Part shown: one piece after another, positions 26,645-37,598 of the stretch
Layout of the letters: every line of letters starts with the position of its first letter
Position numbering within the stretch: position 1 is the first letter of the stretch
Assembly (NCBI GenBank): GCA_021401465.1
Contig: JADDMT010000069.1
Location: 62,001-126,000, forward strand
Length of the DNA: 64,000 nt
Direction of reading: 5' to 3'
Source of the DNA: Teratosphaeria epicoccoides
Lineage: Eukaryota > Ascomycota > Dothideomycetes > Mycosphaerellales > Teratosphaeriaceae
Notes under the pieces: generated by a model
The model's input: the letters and a program-made list of their open reading frames with translations, nothing else
Databases searched by the model: none
Told to the model about the DNA's origin: nothing
Translations under genes and position numbers: made by a program

Positions 26645-27300
26645 GTAGGACTAGCTACACTGACTTTAATAAGACTAAGTTCTACATAGTACTAAGATTA
26701 ATTCGCTTATTAACCTTCAAGCTTACTAGCATTAAACACGCCTTTATAAAGACTAGTATTTACCCCTAGAACCTACAGGTTATGCTAGCTAAAATCTACG
26801 CTAAGAATAAAGCTACTACTATAATGCACTATAGACTATAGCCTATAACACTAGAGCTAGAGCTAGAGGCACTTGTTACTATGTAGCTAATGCTAATAAC
26901 TATTAGGAGCTTAACTTGTACTATAAAGAAGATTTAGTAGACTATAAGCTATAGTAAGTAGATTACTTGGCGTTTAATTTACTAGTTTGTAAAGAAAGTA
27001 GTCTTTTAAGTACAAGTTAGTATACAAGTAAATACTAACCTCTTTAAGACTAAGGCTACTTAGAATACTTAAGCTACATGTTATAAAGGATAAAAAGGAT
27101 ACCTTTAGAAAGGTAGTATACTAGTAGTATCTTAAGCTTATGTAATAGTTAAACATAACAAGTAATAAGAGGCGTTTAAGGCACAAGTAGTAGCTACACG
27201 AGTAATAAGAGCTACAGAGCGCGTAGCGTGTAATAAGATACTAGTAAGAAGGGGTACTTTATAGCCTTAATTTATAAAGGAGCTTAAGGAAAAATGTAAG
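26645..27300 (+). pseudogene. pogo/Fot1-type DNA transposase remnant, part 1 (split by element E)
   Basis: The plus-strand frame near 26690-26850 reads like the C-terminal part of a pogo-superfamily transposase: an AF-x-T-x-IYP-x-N motif followed by VMLAKI, which resembles the AF-K-TGIYPFNP-VLAKL signature of Fot1/Pot2-like enzymes, with Gly to Ser and Pro to Leu changes expected of RIP. Lys-rich C-terminal traces run to 27290. Element E is inserted at 27301 with target duplication GTAAG; the remainder continues at 35836. Confidence 0.55.
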
Positions 27301-27660
27301 TAATATAGATGTATATGCTATATGATATGAAAATATCTCGCAGTGTGACAGAGTAATCCGACCTTTTAGTAGGTACAAGACAGCGCTGCTTTCTGCTTAT
27401 CGTAGAGGTAGCGCTAAGGGTGCTTATAACCTCTGACGCTCCTTAATTAGGGAAAGCATGTCTGAGCCTAGCCCCGCAGGGGTACCGTAGGAAGAGCGAC
27501 GTAGGGGCGTCCTACGTCGACAACTAATCCTACTTAGACAACATACAAGCTAACGTATGTACGAAGGACCCCCTTACTATGTGTAGTAGGGTTACTACAT
27601 GCTAAGGGCAAGCATTAGAACCTATGCGGCTCTAATGGCCCCCTAGTATTAACCGTATTA
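27301..27660 (-). repeat. 3' LTR of element E (360 bp)
   Basis: In plus coordinates starts TAATATAG and ends CCGTATTA. Same length and sequence blocks as 35282-35641 and the inverted copy 2352-2711. Flanked outside by GTAAG. Confidence 0.9.
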
Positions 27661-27676
27661 CTGCCCCTCCTCCTAT
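27661..27676 (-). other. Polypurine tract of element E
   Basis: The plus strand is CTGCCCCTCCTCCTAT; its complement is a purine-rich tract directly upstream (in element sense) of the 3' LTR. Confidence 0.65.
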
Positions 27677-28385
27677 AAGGATGTCCCTAGCCTTACCGAG
27701 TAATACACGTAGAACGTATAGGGTACGGGATATAGCACGCTTATACTACGCAAGAGTAAATAGGTAGATAGCCTACGTAACATGTGTTATGCGCATACCT
27801 TAACACCTTCGTAGCAAGTACAGGGCGGAGGCTGCTAACTCAGGCGGGTTTTAATCTGTCACATATTAGGCGGCTTCATAACACCTTCGCTTTACATGCG
27901 GATCGAGATATCAGGAAACTACAAGTACGTACTTTAGTTAATCCTTGAAATTATAGGGCGAGCATGCGCGCTAGCCTCGCCAAGTAGCTTAGCTGTCCCT
28001 ATTTAGTCGTGACCGTGAAGAACGTGTCGTAGAACCTTAGGGTAGTAGGAAAGTACGTAGACGCTCTACGCGCGCCGCTCGAAACGGCAGGAGCGCGCTC
28101 CTAGCGCGGGCCTCGCCACATTTCTATGCTAGTAGGCTAGCACGAGTACAGTTAGCGCACATGCGTGACAGCCGCGTTATCCGTTATTGCATTATTTAGT
28201 CCCCCTTGTAAGTTAACTAAAGGCAGGTACTCTGCGCATGTAGTTCGAGTTACTAGCTTAACGGTTGCGGTAGGTAACAGGGGGGCTGTTAGAGGGTATA
28301 AAAACCTCGTCGCTTCCTAAACTTTCCTGTTCTAAGACACTAACATTAACCTCCGCTCCTACTTCGCTTAGCTTATACCTCGCTA

Positions 28386-29956
28386 TGTCTGCAGGTCTAA
28401 ACCGGAGCTTCTTCTCCTTCAATTAATTAATCAAGATCAACTAACTCATCTTAGCCATAATAGCTTATATGCTACAGACTAAGTTCGACGCTACTCGCTC
28501 TGCCCGCAATCGTCGCTCGTGTTAACGATGCCTTAACAACCTTAGTAGCTAAGCTGCACACATTTCTCCTCCGCGTGTTAGTAAGGCGTCCCCTACCCGC
28601 GAGGTATATGTGACTTGTACTAACCGAAGCGTAGCTAAGATCTACGTTAGCGGATTTAATGAGGGCAGTGTCTACTACAATTGTGTCAACTGTAATAGCA
28701 AGCATCAAAAATGCCAAGACCTCCCTAAAGAGGTGTATAGCGAGTACAACTAGCTCTGCCATAACATCGATAACTTCTAGAGTACGCGCGACAAGGGGAT
28801 TGCTAAAGGCACTCTGACTATGAACAGGCTATAGGCTAAGTACTACGAGGCACTCGCCTACCTGCTTGGCGCCCTCTCGTGCTTTACTGCGACTGCTAAC
28901 TATTCTCATGGCAGTGTTCGCTTCGACTCTCTACTAACAGGCGAAAACGTTTGTCTAGGTCTAATCGCAGACTTAGTCTAGAAGATCTTAAAGGTACTAA
29001 CCGTTAGGGTCGAGACCTTTGCCATAGTACGCATATAGTATAGGTACCCTCTAAGTATAAATGCTAACTTTCTCCGCTAGGCTAACGTTAGCGTCGAGAA
29101 ATATCCGACTAGCTGTTAGCGTTAGCAACTCGGGGCCCTTGCCTCTATTAACGATGACTTTAAGACACAGATGATCTGCAAGAAGGTTATCAAGCAATTC
29201 ACTGCTCCTGCCGCTAAGGCTACGCCCTAGCGCTATACCGAGAGATAGCCTGCCTCTAAGCCAGTCCTAAGGACTAAGCCGTAAGTTACTTACTCGAATC
29301 CTGTCGCGTGCGTACAGCTAACATATTGTAGCGCTGCCGCCTACGCTGCCTCGACGCTACTGTCTAAGAAGAAGAAGAAGGCTAGGGCCGAAATTAAGGT
29401 TAGCGATAAGGAAGCCGAACCTTCCCTGCTTGCGATCCGTACTACGTCTGTCAAGACGCTAAGACACAAGCCTCTAGGCCAGATCTTTGAGGATAAGGAG
29501 GATGACAATGTCTAGGATACCTTCGGTCCTAACGTGATCCCTTCGCGCTGTAGTGTCACTATACTAGTTGCGCCTAAGGGGGACACTAAGTCCGATGATG
29601 TAGTCGACACTTATGTCAAGAAGCGCAAGATGATCTCGAGGGCCGAGCGTAACAGCCGCAAGCGCGCTCGAGTCTCTTCGCCTTCTAATGCTAAGGATGA
29701 GGTAGTCGTCGCGACTAGGCGCGATAAGGGTGTTACTAGCTCTCTAGCTACTATAGGCTCTAAAGACGAGCTCCCTTGCAACCTACTAAAGAAGAAGATG
29801 CTAGCCTCCCTTCGTGGCGTTACTACTCCTGTTACTTATGGTCGCTTTAGGGTGTTTAGTAGACCCCGTGTAGGTAGGCAGTCCCTAGCGGACCGTAACA
29901 AGAAAGACTCTTCTGCTTCGGGTTTAGTCAGGAAGCCCCTAACTAGTAGTCACTAA
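28386..29956 (+). pseudogene. Large antisense ORF of element E with zinc-cluster-like motif
   Basis: One plus-strand frame can be followed for about 520 codons from ATG 28386 (or 28469) to TAA 29956, opposite to gag-pol, between chromodomain and 3' LTR. Stops are few and mostly TAG in place of Trp; the last 140 codons (29534-29956) are still open. A C-X2-C-X6-C motif followed by QDLP lies near 28682-28715. The C-terminal half is Ser/Lys/Arg rich with basic clusters (KKRKM, RKRARV near 29610-29670) that look like nuclear localisation signals. The C-X2-C-X6-C-x-x-x-P arrangement recurs in uncharacterised fungal proteins. Role unknown; DNA binding or regulation of the element is inference. Confidence 0.65.
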
Positions 29957-30149
29957 GCATTAGCTACGAAGCTAATCTAAGCATGTCTCTTGTTCTTCTT
30001 AGGTTTATTCTAGGTGTGCCTTTAGGCATCAATGATGTATAAGTAGGGCGTTTGCTTCTCGTTATTACTTCGCGCGTTATGCACTACATACACGTATTAA
30101 GAATTCTGCTCTAGAACCCTCATCTTCCTATGAATCGACCTTCTTAAGC

Positions 30150-33100
30150 CCTGCTTACGCCTCCTCTGCTCTTCGAATTCACGAATAGCTTCCGGAGCGT
30201 TTTTGCAGTCTTTAGCTAGAACCTATTATGTATACTTAGGTAGGTATCCTTTCTACTTCACTAGATAGTACGTTACGCCCTTACGCCGCATACTGTCCTT
30301 AATACCCTCGACTTCCTACTCTTTGTTCTCTTCTGCTACTAGCATCAGGTCCGCGGGCTCTTCGCCCTCGCGCTATACCCATGGTTCGAGTAGAGATACG
30401 TAGAAGACGTCATGCACACGATACGACGATAGTAACGATAGCTAGTACGCCTGCGAGCCTATCGCGTCGCGTATCCGGAAGGGTCCGACGAACCTTAGCG
30501 TTATCTTCTTGCTTAGAAGTTTTAGCTTGAGATTCTTCGTTAACAGTAATACCTTCGTACTAACTACGTACTACATCGGTTTAGCATAGGCGTTATTATG
30601 TTTAATCTAGGATTCTGAGGCCTTTTTCTAGTGTTCTATTAGCACCGAATGTACCTCGCGCATACGCCGCGCTAATTCCGCGGCAGCTAGCACCCTCTCC
30701 TTAGAAGACTCGTCCTAAGGCGGTTCTAGGTGTATTTCTAGATCAAAGCCATAAAGAATCTGAAATGGCGACATGCGCATAGTAGCATGCATACTATTAT
30801 TAACTGCAAATTCCGCCATAGGAATTGCGTCAGCCTAGGCATCCTAGTTCTTAGCGTAGTAGCACTAAAGGTACTACTTAAGAGTCTAGTTCATACGTTT
30901 AGTCTAACTATTAGTCTGTAGATAGAATGCTGTACTTAGGCAGTACTTAACACGCGCCTTAAACACAAATTCTTGCTAGTATTCACTAGTAAAGACAGAA
31001 CCTCGATCTAATAGGATACTTCGGGGGACACTAAAGCGCTATATAACTTCGCCGCGAAGTAGTCGCGCAAGCTCGCTACTTGTGCACCTTTTCGTACATA
31101 GGATGAAGACATTCATCTTAGAGTATTAGTCGACTACTATAAGGACAGCATTAACTACATTGCCTCTCTACTTTGCTAGCAGCAAATTAGTAATGAAATC
31201 TATAGTCAAGTCTTGCTATAGTCTCTCTAGTAGTAGGAGCGCCTAAGTATCGCCATAGGGGCGATAGTGCCGAGATTTGCTAATCTAGCATGTCTAGCAG
31301 GATTTGACATAGTCAGAGACATCCTGTTCTAGTGTAGGCTACTAGTATTTACGTCCGAGAAGTACGTTCGTCTTCTCTGCGCTAAAATGGCCCGCGAGTT
31401 CATTGTCATGATGAATACGGAGGAGCTGCAAACAGAGTACGTAGTTAGTAAGTACGTAGAGCCTATTGTCAAAGTACTACAAGTCGCCTGACTTGGTCTA
31501 ATACTTCGGACTACCTGCGGTGTCCTAGAGGGCTACACCCTTATTAATTAACTCTAGTTCTCGCTCTTGTAACCGCTAAATAAGTCTCGAGACTTCTTTA
31601 AAGGGTTCTTTAGACATTACATGCTTACTACATGTAAGCCAGTTAACTACTACATGGATCGAGCTAGACACGGTTGCCACAACTACTAGATAGGAGGGTT
31701 CGTCACTAGCGGAGGCTATGAGGCCCCATTAGACCTGTAGTCGACCTATAAGAGGAGCTAACGACAGATCGCTACCCTAAACTACAAGCTTCGTTTGTAG
31801 CGTAAGGAGAAGCTATTAGTTACCCTGCTCTCTAGTGTCGTAGTCTAGTTGTCGCGAGGGACTATTAGCCGGATTTATCTTTCCGGAACGATGCTAGATA
31901 ACGAAGTCAAAGCTAGCGAGGAAAGTCGCCTACCTTGCTTGTTAACTACTTAGCTGCTTTACTCCTATGAAGCCGCGAAGATTGTTATAGTTAGTAAGTA
32001 CCTTAATAGGGTGCGCTACGCCTTCGAGGTAGTGTCAGTACTCCTTGAAGCTGTTAACAATAGCTAAAAGCTCTTAGTCGTGAGTCTCGTAGTTAAGCTT
32101 AGCGCCCTGCATCTTCCGCGACTAGAAGGCAATTAGGTACTATCGCGTACTACCTTCATGCGACTAGAGCTGCGATATAATTGCGGCTATTACGAATTTT
32201 GAAGCATTAGTCTCTATTCGGATCTTCGTAGCAGGGTCAAAGTGCTAAAGTATAGGCGTAGTTTAGAAAGCTACTTTGAGTTTAGAGAAAGCCTTGCTCT
32301 AAGCCTCCTCCTAAGGCACTATCCCTGGCTTTTTTCCTCGAACTACGCCCTTTGCGAGGGCTATGAGGAGAGCCACGATCTTTAAGTAGGATCGTATGAA
32401 TCTGCAATAGAAGTTAGTAAATCCTAGGAACACCTGCACTTCTCGGAGGGTAGTTAGCTACAGCTACTCTATGATTACGGACACCCTTTAGTCATCCATG
32501 ATGACTCCTTCCGTAGAGACGATGTATCTAAGAAACTTAATCCTATCCGTCAGGAATGAGCACTTCTTTAGGTTCGCGTATAGAGCGAACTTGTAGAGCC
32601 GTTCGAGTACTATCCTTAGATGCCGAATATGCTCCTCCTTTAAGTTAGAGTAGACTAGTATATCGTCTAAATATACTACATAGTAGGTATTAACGAGGCC
32701 GGCTAGGGCCCTGTTAATATACGCTTAGAACGTCGCTAGTGCATTAGTCAAACTAAACAGTATTACTATATACTCGAAGTGTCTATACTACGTTCGGAAT
32801 GTAGTCTTCTACTTGTCGCCCTTTTAGATTAGTACCTAGTAGTAGGCGTCCTTCAAGTTAATAGACAAGAAGATAGCGGCGCGACTAAGGCGGTCAAGCA
32901 TCTCGCTAATAAGTAGTAGGGGGCAGCGGTTCTTCTAGGTTACCGCGTTAAGGCCCCTATAGTTAACGCATAGGCGGAGTGTATTGTCCTTCTTCAGGAC
33001 GAACATAACTAACACTCTAGCCTCGCTGTCGCTTCGTCGGATCCACGCGTTCCTTTGCGCCTTGTAGAGGTAGTCTCGAAGTGTTTCAAGCTACGATTCT

Positions 33101-34950
33101 AACATAGGGTACAGAGGTCGATACGGAGGATTGTAACCCTCCTTAAGGTTAATCACATGTTCTGTGTCTAGGGCCCGGGCATAGGCCGCAGCCTCTGCGT
33201 CAAAAATATCGGCGTATTCCTCTAACTTAGGCAGAAGGGTAACGTCTTCCTTGACGTTCTATATGCGGACCGCATACACGCATTAGACCTTCTTTATGTC
33301 CTTGTAGAAGCTATGTGCGTCACGTATCTATACTATAGGAACTTCGCCTATAGAGCCGTAGAACTAGTTGTTAGTAGCTCTATTAACAACGACTCCCTAC
33401 TTGTAGCGCTAAGGGCGGCCGAGTAGGAGCTCCTTATTAGGAACGTCTTTAGCGTAGAAGACTTCGTTAGTCTCGCGTACTTCTCCTAAGGAGTCCGCGA
33501 GTTAGAGGCGTACGTTGTACGCGCCTCGAGCTACTACACCTTCGCCCTAAAAGGACTTCATGGTAGGCAGCAGGGCTCCTAGGATTAGCTTTAAACCGAG
33601 CCGTACAATTACTCTCTAGGGTATCACGTTAACCTCCGCAAGGTCATCTAACATATAGTCTACTAGCTCAAGCGAGCTATTAACTCGGACCGTACCGGAT
33701 AGGCGCCAGGCAGGCCACGAGTCTACACTATTAGTAACAGACAGCTTAGATACCCGCGGTAGCCATTCGGTTGTCTCGGGCTTGTCCTTCTTTTGCCTCC
33801 CCTCTAGGGAGGTTTCGGACACCTTGCTTACCTTCTTCCTATTACTTCGTTTAGGATAGCAAGCCGCCTAGTAGTCCCTCGCTCTACAGATGTAGCAGCT
33901 ACTCGGAGGCTTCTCGCTACTGTCTTTTAGCTTAGAGGGCTTGCTCCTCTAGAATGAACTACCGCGTTAGGCGTGACCCCTAGGGCGCTTGTAATAGCGG
34001 CCCTTTAGTAGGTCCTTAGGACTTAGACGCTTGTTATCCTTACCGCCTGATTTTCTATTTCGCTTCAAAGTAATTTCCATATGTGTCGCAAGGGACATAA
34101 GGTCTTGCTAAGTTGTTAGAAGTTCATGAAAAGTCATGATTATGTTCTGAAGATTATTATCAAGTTTGACGAGCAAGTGCCGCACGCGTTGCGTCTTAGT
34201 ATAGGGTAGCATCTGTCCCTCGAGTATGGCGAGGTAGGTAGCGAAGCTAGAGGTTATTTGTCCCTTCCCCTACTTAGCCTTCTTGTACTCGACAGACATA
34301 GTAAGGGCGCGATTCCCTAGATCCTCGACCTAGTCGACACAGAACTAGCGAAAGTCTGCCTACATATACGTTCTATCATAGACCCGCATAAGGTCATACT
34401 ACTCATGCTAATTGTTACGAGGTTCCTTATCCTCTTTGAGCTACATCACACTAAAGGCAACTCATTCGCCCTCTGTAGAATATCCACGTAGGTTAAGTAC
34501 AAAAACTGCCTTACATGCCTGCAAGAAAGTTCGAGCCTCCTTTAAGGTGTCTCCCTTAAATGGCTTTAGGTTACGTGCGTTACGACTACCTCCTAGTTAG
34601 CCTACTATGGCCCCGAATTTAGGCACTAGGTTCATAGGCACATGCGGAGAGTCTGCGCCTCCTAGTAGGTTATCTTTGCGGGTCCCTAGCGTGAAATCTC
34701 GCTAGATTTCTTCGTCTGCTAGTTTATTAGTACCGCTTATAGTAACGTCTTTGTCATCCTCGCTGTTGTCGCTACTAAAAGCAGTACGGCTCTAGCTCTA
34801 GTTCGTAAGGCAGTTTGCGACCTAATTGACAATTATGGCTACAAGGGCTAGGTCAATAGTCAGGGTTAGCTACAGTCCCTATGCGAGGGGTCTATTACCT
34901 TGTCCGCTGCGTAATTAGCCTCTAGCGGAACTGTCGCTTAATGTAGTGTC
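30150..34950 (-). pseudogene. Gag-pol of element E, inactivated
   Basis: Minus-strand coding traces in chromovirus order. The gag segment near 33616-33870 retains a degraded C-X2-C-X4-H-X4-C knuckle and an open stretch. Reverse transcriptase keeps YLDD (32662-32673), with VLIYS-like residues after it. Integrase keeps HHCC-type Cys/His and a DDE core near 31330-30780. The chromodomain is near 30350-30200. In-frame TAG codons at Trp positions and TAA/TAG at Gln positions are too many for readthrough. It is the best preserved family-1 copy, with fewer stops than D or F in matching places. Confidence 0.8.
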
Positions 34951-35110
34951 ACTTGTAGCAGGTACTTCTGCGGGCTAGTTACTTAGGCTAGCTTCGCTAT
35001 TGTAGGCGCTTAGGATGGCACTTACTACGTGTTAGTTACAAGTTTGTAGTACTCTAGATATATCGTAGTATTCTCTACTAGACTACAAAGCAGGGGGGAG
35101 AAAGCAGAAC

Positions 35111-35835
35111 TAATATAGATGTATATGCTATATGATATAAAAATATCTTGTAGTGTGACAGAGTAATCTGACCTTTTAGTAGGTATAAGACAGCGCTGCT
35201 TTCTGCTTATTATAGAGGTAGCGCTAAGGGTACTTATAACCCCTGACGCTCCTTAATTAGGGAAAGCATGTCTAAGCCTAGTAATATAGATGTATATGCT
35301 ATATGATATGAAAATATCTCGCAGTGTGACAGAGTAATCTGACCTTTTAGTAGGTACAAGATAGCGCTACTTTCTGCTTATTGCAGAGGTAGCGCTAAGG
35401 GTGCTTATAACCCCTGACGCTCCTTAATTAGGGAAAGCATGTCTGAGCCTAACCCCGCAGGGGTACCGTAGGGTCAGCGACGTAGGGGCGTCCTATGTCG
35501 ACAACTAATCCTACTCAGACGACATATAAGCTAACGTATGTACGAAGGACCCCCTTGCTATATGTAGCAGGGTCACTACATGCTAAGGGCAGCTATTAGA
35601 ACCCATGCGGTTCTAATAGCCCCCTAGTATTAACCGTATCACCTAGCCCTGTAGGGGTACTGTAGGAAGAGCGACATAGGGGCGTCCTATGTCGACAACT
35701 AATCCTACTTAGACGACATACAAGCTAACATATGTACAAAGGACCCCCTTACTATGTATAGTAGGGTCACTACATGCTAAGGGCGAGCATTAGAACCTAT
35801 GTAGCTCTAATGGCCCCCTAGTATTAACCGTATTA
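35111..35835 (-). repeat. 5' LTR of element E, split by a nested solo LTR
   Basis: Parts 35111-35281 (171 bp) and 35647-35835 (189 bp) add up to exactly 360 bp and join to a continuous family-1 LTR once the inserted LTR and one copy of CCTAG are removed. The outer edge TATTA is followed by the target duplication GTAAG. Confidence 0.9.
35282..35641 (-). repeat. Nested solo LTR (family 1, 360 bp) with 5-bp target duplication
   Basis: A full 360 bp LTR (TAATATAG...CCGTATCA in plus coordinates) lying inside the 5' LTR of E, flanked by identical CCTAG at 35277-35281 and 35642-35646. It arose from insertion of a family-1 element into the LTR of another, then LTR-LTR recombination. It keeps the original CA terminus (TGATACGG in sense). 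Confidence 0.93.
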
Positions 35836-36160
35836 GTAAGGTAATAACAAAGATGCTTAAAGCTAGAGTTAATTAACACTATAAAGAGTATCTAGATCTA
35901 TTTAATCTATGTGTCTATAATAATCTAGTAGCTATCTAGCTATAGCATAGTATAAGAATAGGCATTATTATAGACTAGCTTAATTGTAGCAATTAACTAG
36001 TAGTAACTACAAAAGGCAAAGGTAAAGGTATTACTACTCTAACTTAGTAGTCTAATAGAATAGCTTATCTACTATTAGACAAGCTAACTAGTAAATAGAT
36101 TAAAGAAGATAGTAGCTAGTTGTTTGTATAATATAAGTAGATACCTTATTAAAAGTTGCG
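35836..36160 (+). pseudogene. pogo/Fot1-type transposase remnant, part 2, and end of the repeat island
   Basis: Very AT-rich plus-strand sequence continuing the DNA transposon interrupted by element E. Short coding traces (HYKEYLDLF near 35877-35905, GKGKGITT near 36010) fit a transposase C-terminal tail. TpA-rich composition stops sharply near 36160, where ordinary fungal DNA begins. Confidence 0.4.
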
Positions 36161-36542
36161 TTGAACTGTCTAGCACTCGTTAGACTACCGACGAAGCTGC
36201 GATGCACGGATAACTCGGATGCATGTCCAGGGTTGATTTGCTGGCCCGAAGATATACCCAGAGGTAGGCCTGCCTCTTGACTATAGATGATCGTGAACCG
36301 AACGGAAGGGCTTACAGGACTCTGACTCAGCTCATGCGAACCCCTGCAATTCTAGTGTCATTCATCATTTCAGGACTGAAGGGATCCCAGGTCACTCAAA
36401 ACTTGACAGGTTGATCTTTATGAAGATCAAATCCGCTCGGTCTTCTCGACCAAAGCTACGTGCCTCCCCACCTCACAATCTTCTTACTGACCAGCCAAGC
36501 AGCAGCTCTGGAGCAGTATCTAAAACACCACAATACATCAAG
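36161..36542. other. Border between repeat island and gene-bearing DNA; 5' region of the first secreted protein
   Basis: Base composition changes abruptly near 36160 from TpA-saturated repeat to balanced sequence with normal CA/TG content. No gene or repeat is recognisable. The last ~100 bp (CT/CA-rich, ending CATCAAG before the ATG at 36543) are likely promoter and leader. Confidence 0.5.
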
Positions 36543-36907
36543 ATGAAGGTCTCCCTGAGCTTGCTCATGCTCGGCCTCACGACATCCGTCATGTACGCAT
36601 CACGTTGCCCAACAACATATCCACGCTCTGCGTCGTACTCATAGCAGCAACTGACATACACTGCAGGGGCGCGTACGACATCATATGCGTCGCACAATGG
36701 AACATGGGAGGCTCCAACAATGTCGAGCCAACTGGGCAGCTGTCACAGAAGTGGACGAAAGCAGCTTGCAAAGCGGCTGGAGGCACCTTCAAGCCCGACG
36801 GCAACAGTTCATGCTGCAAGGGCAACACCAATTGGGAGGCCTTCGATACTAATTGTATGGCTGATAAGGGAGACCCAAAATGGATCCCGATTCGCCGGCC
36901 GTGTTGA
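36543..36907 (+). CDS. Small secreted cysteine-rich protein 1 (96 aa)
   Basis: Exons 36543-36592 and 36667-36907. The 74-bp intron has GTACGC donor, ACTGAC branch and GCAG acceptor; splicing restores one frame from a signal peptide (MKVSLSLLMLGLTTSVMGA) to a TGA. The mature part is about 77 residues with six cysteines, two adjacent (SSCC), and ends in Cys. Lysine/tryptophan-rich middle, one N-glycosylation-type site (NSS). No domain recognised. Size, six cysteines, secretion signal and position 0.4 kb from a repeat island are typical of fungal effector candidates, but that role is inference. No RIP-like stops despite the neighbouring repeats. Confidence 0.72.
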
Positions 36908-37598
36908 ATATGACCTCGAGATGTCAGGACGCACGCTGGAGAGCCGGTGTTCGTTGGGAAGGGAGCTCGCGATGAGTTTTGGGGGGAAGGGGGCGTTCAA
37001 ATTTGCCTGCATGCCGTCGCGCTGGTGTTGCCATGTGTATCATTCATGTACATGCAGTGCTCTCGAGCAGCCCGAGATGCATCAATGGAGGGCTTCTCAG
37101 CTAGTGGGTACTGAGACACCAGGTGACAGCATTGGCCCATTCTCATAGCGAGGCGTCCTAAGTTTGAAACACAGGCCCCTTTTGAGAATTGAAACCGCTC
37201 TTCGACACCAGTCGTGCTCCTTGGCCGCAAGCAATGTAATTATGTGGAGACCGTGATGCGCTTCGGCGGAGTCCGCATGACACACGCACCGCCCACGTTC
37301 ACGTGGCAGGCGCAGCGGGCAACGTGGCAAAGGCTTCCTAGGCAGGGTTCCCTCCGCAGGCATCTTCAAAATCAATGCCCGACTCACCGGGATCCGCAAA
37401 TAGTGCCGCGAGACTTGATCAATTGAGAAATTGGCAGACGCGGCTCGACGATGCCCCTCGAGTATATAAGAAGTCGAGGGCCCAGCGAGGTCTGCGAGGT
37501 CTGCGAATCAATTCTGAACATCCACAGAGCAGCATCGTCCATCACACATCCAGGTTTCCCACAAATCCACCAGGCACATCAACGCCAGAGCAGGTACC
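36908..37598. promoter_or_regulatory. Intergenic region with TATA box of small secreted protein 2
   Basis: No coding signal found. A TATA box (TATATAAG, 37463-37470) lies about 130 bp upstream of the ATG at 37599, followed by a CA-rich leader (ATCACACATCCAGG near 37540). A CG-rich stretch at 37250-37340 holds overlapping short frames that look non-coding. Confidence 0.5.

Larger units (their letters stand above)
27301..35835 (-). mobile_element. Element E: complete RIP-degraded chromodomain Gypsy (family 1) with exact target-site duplication
   Basis: Both ends carry the 360 bp family-1 LTR and are flanked by identical GTAAG (27296-27300 and 35836-35840), proving a simple insertion into the pogo remnant. 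Sense runs from high to low: 5' LTR 35835-35111 (split by a solo LTR), gag about 34950-33860, protease linker, reverse transcriptase about 33130-32480 with YLDD at 32662-32673, RNase H, integrase about 31450-30700, chromodomain about 30350-30200, an antisense ORF (28386-29956), a polypurine tract (27661-27676) and the 3' LTR. Without the nested LTR and its 5-bp duplication it is about 8.17 kb. Confidence 0.92.

Noticed and set aside
29534..29956. 140-aa open frame taken as an independent host gene
   Set aside because: It is the last open part of a longer antisense frame inside element E and recurs, broken, in element D; it belongs to the transposon.
35091..35110. Purine-rich GGGGGGAGAAAGCAGAAC beside an LTR as a polypurine tract
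   Set aside because: In the sense of element E this side is just downstream of the 5' LTR, where a primer-binding site would be; the true polypurine tract is at 27661-27676.
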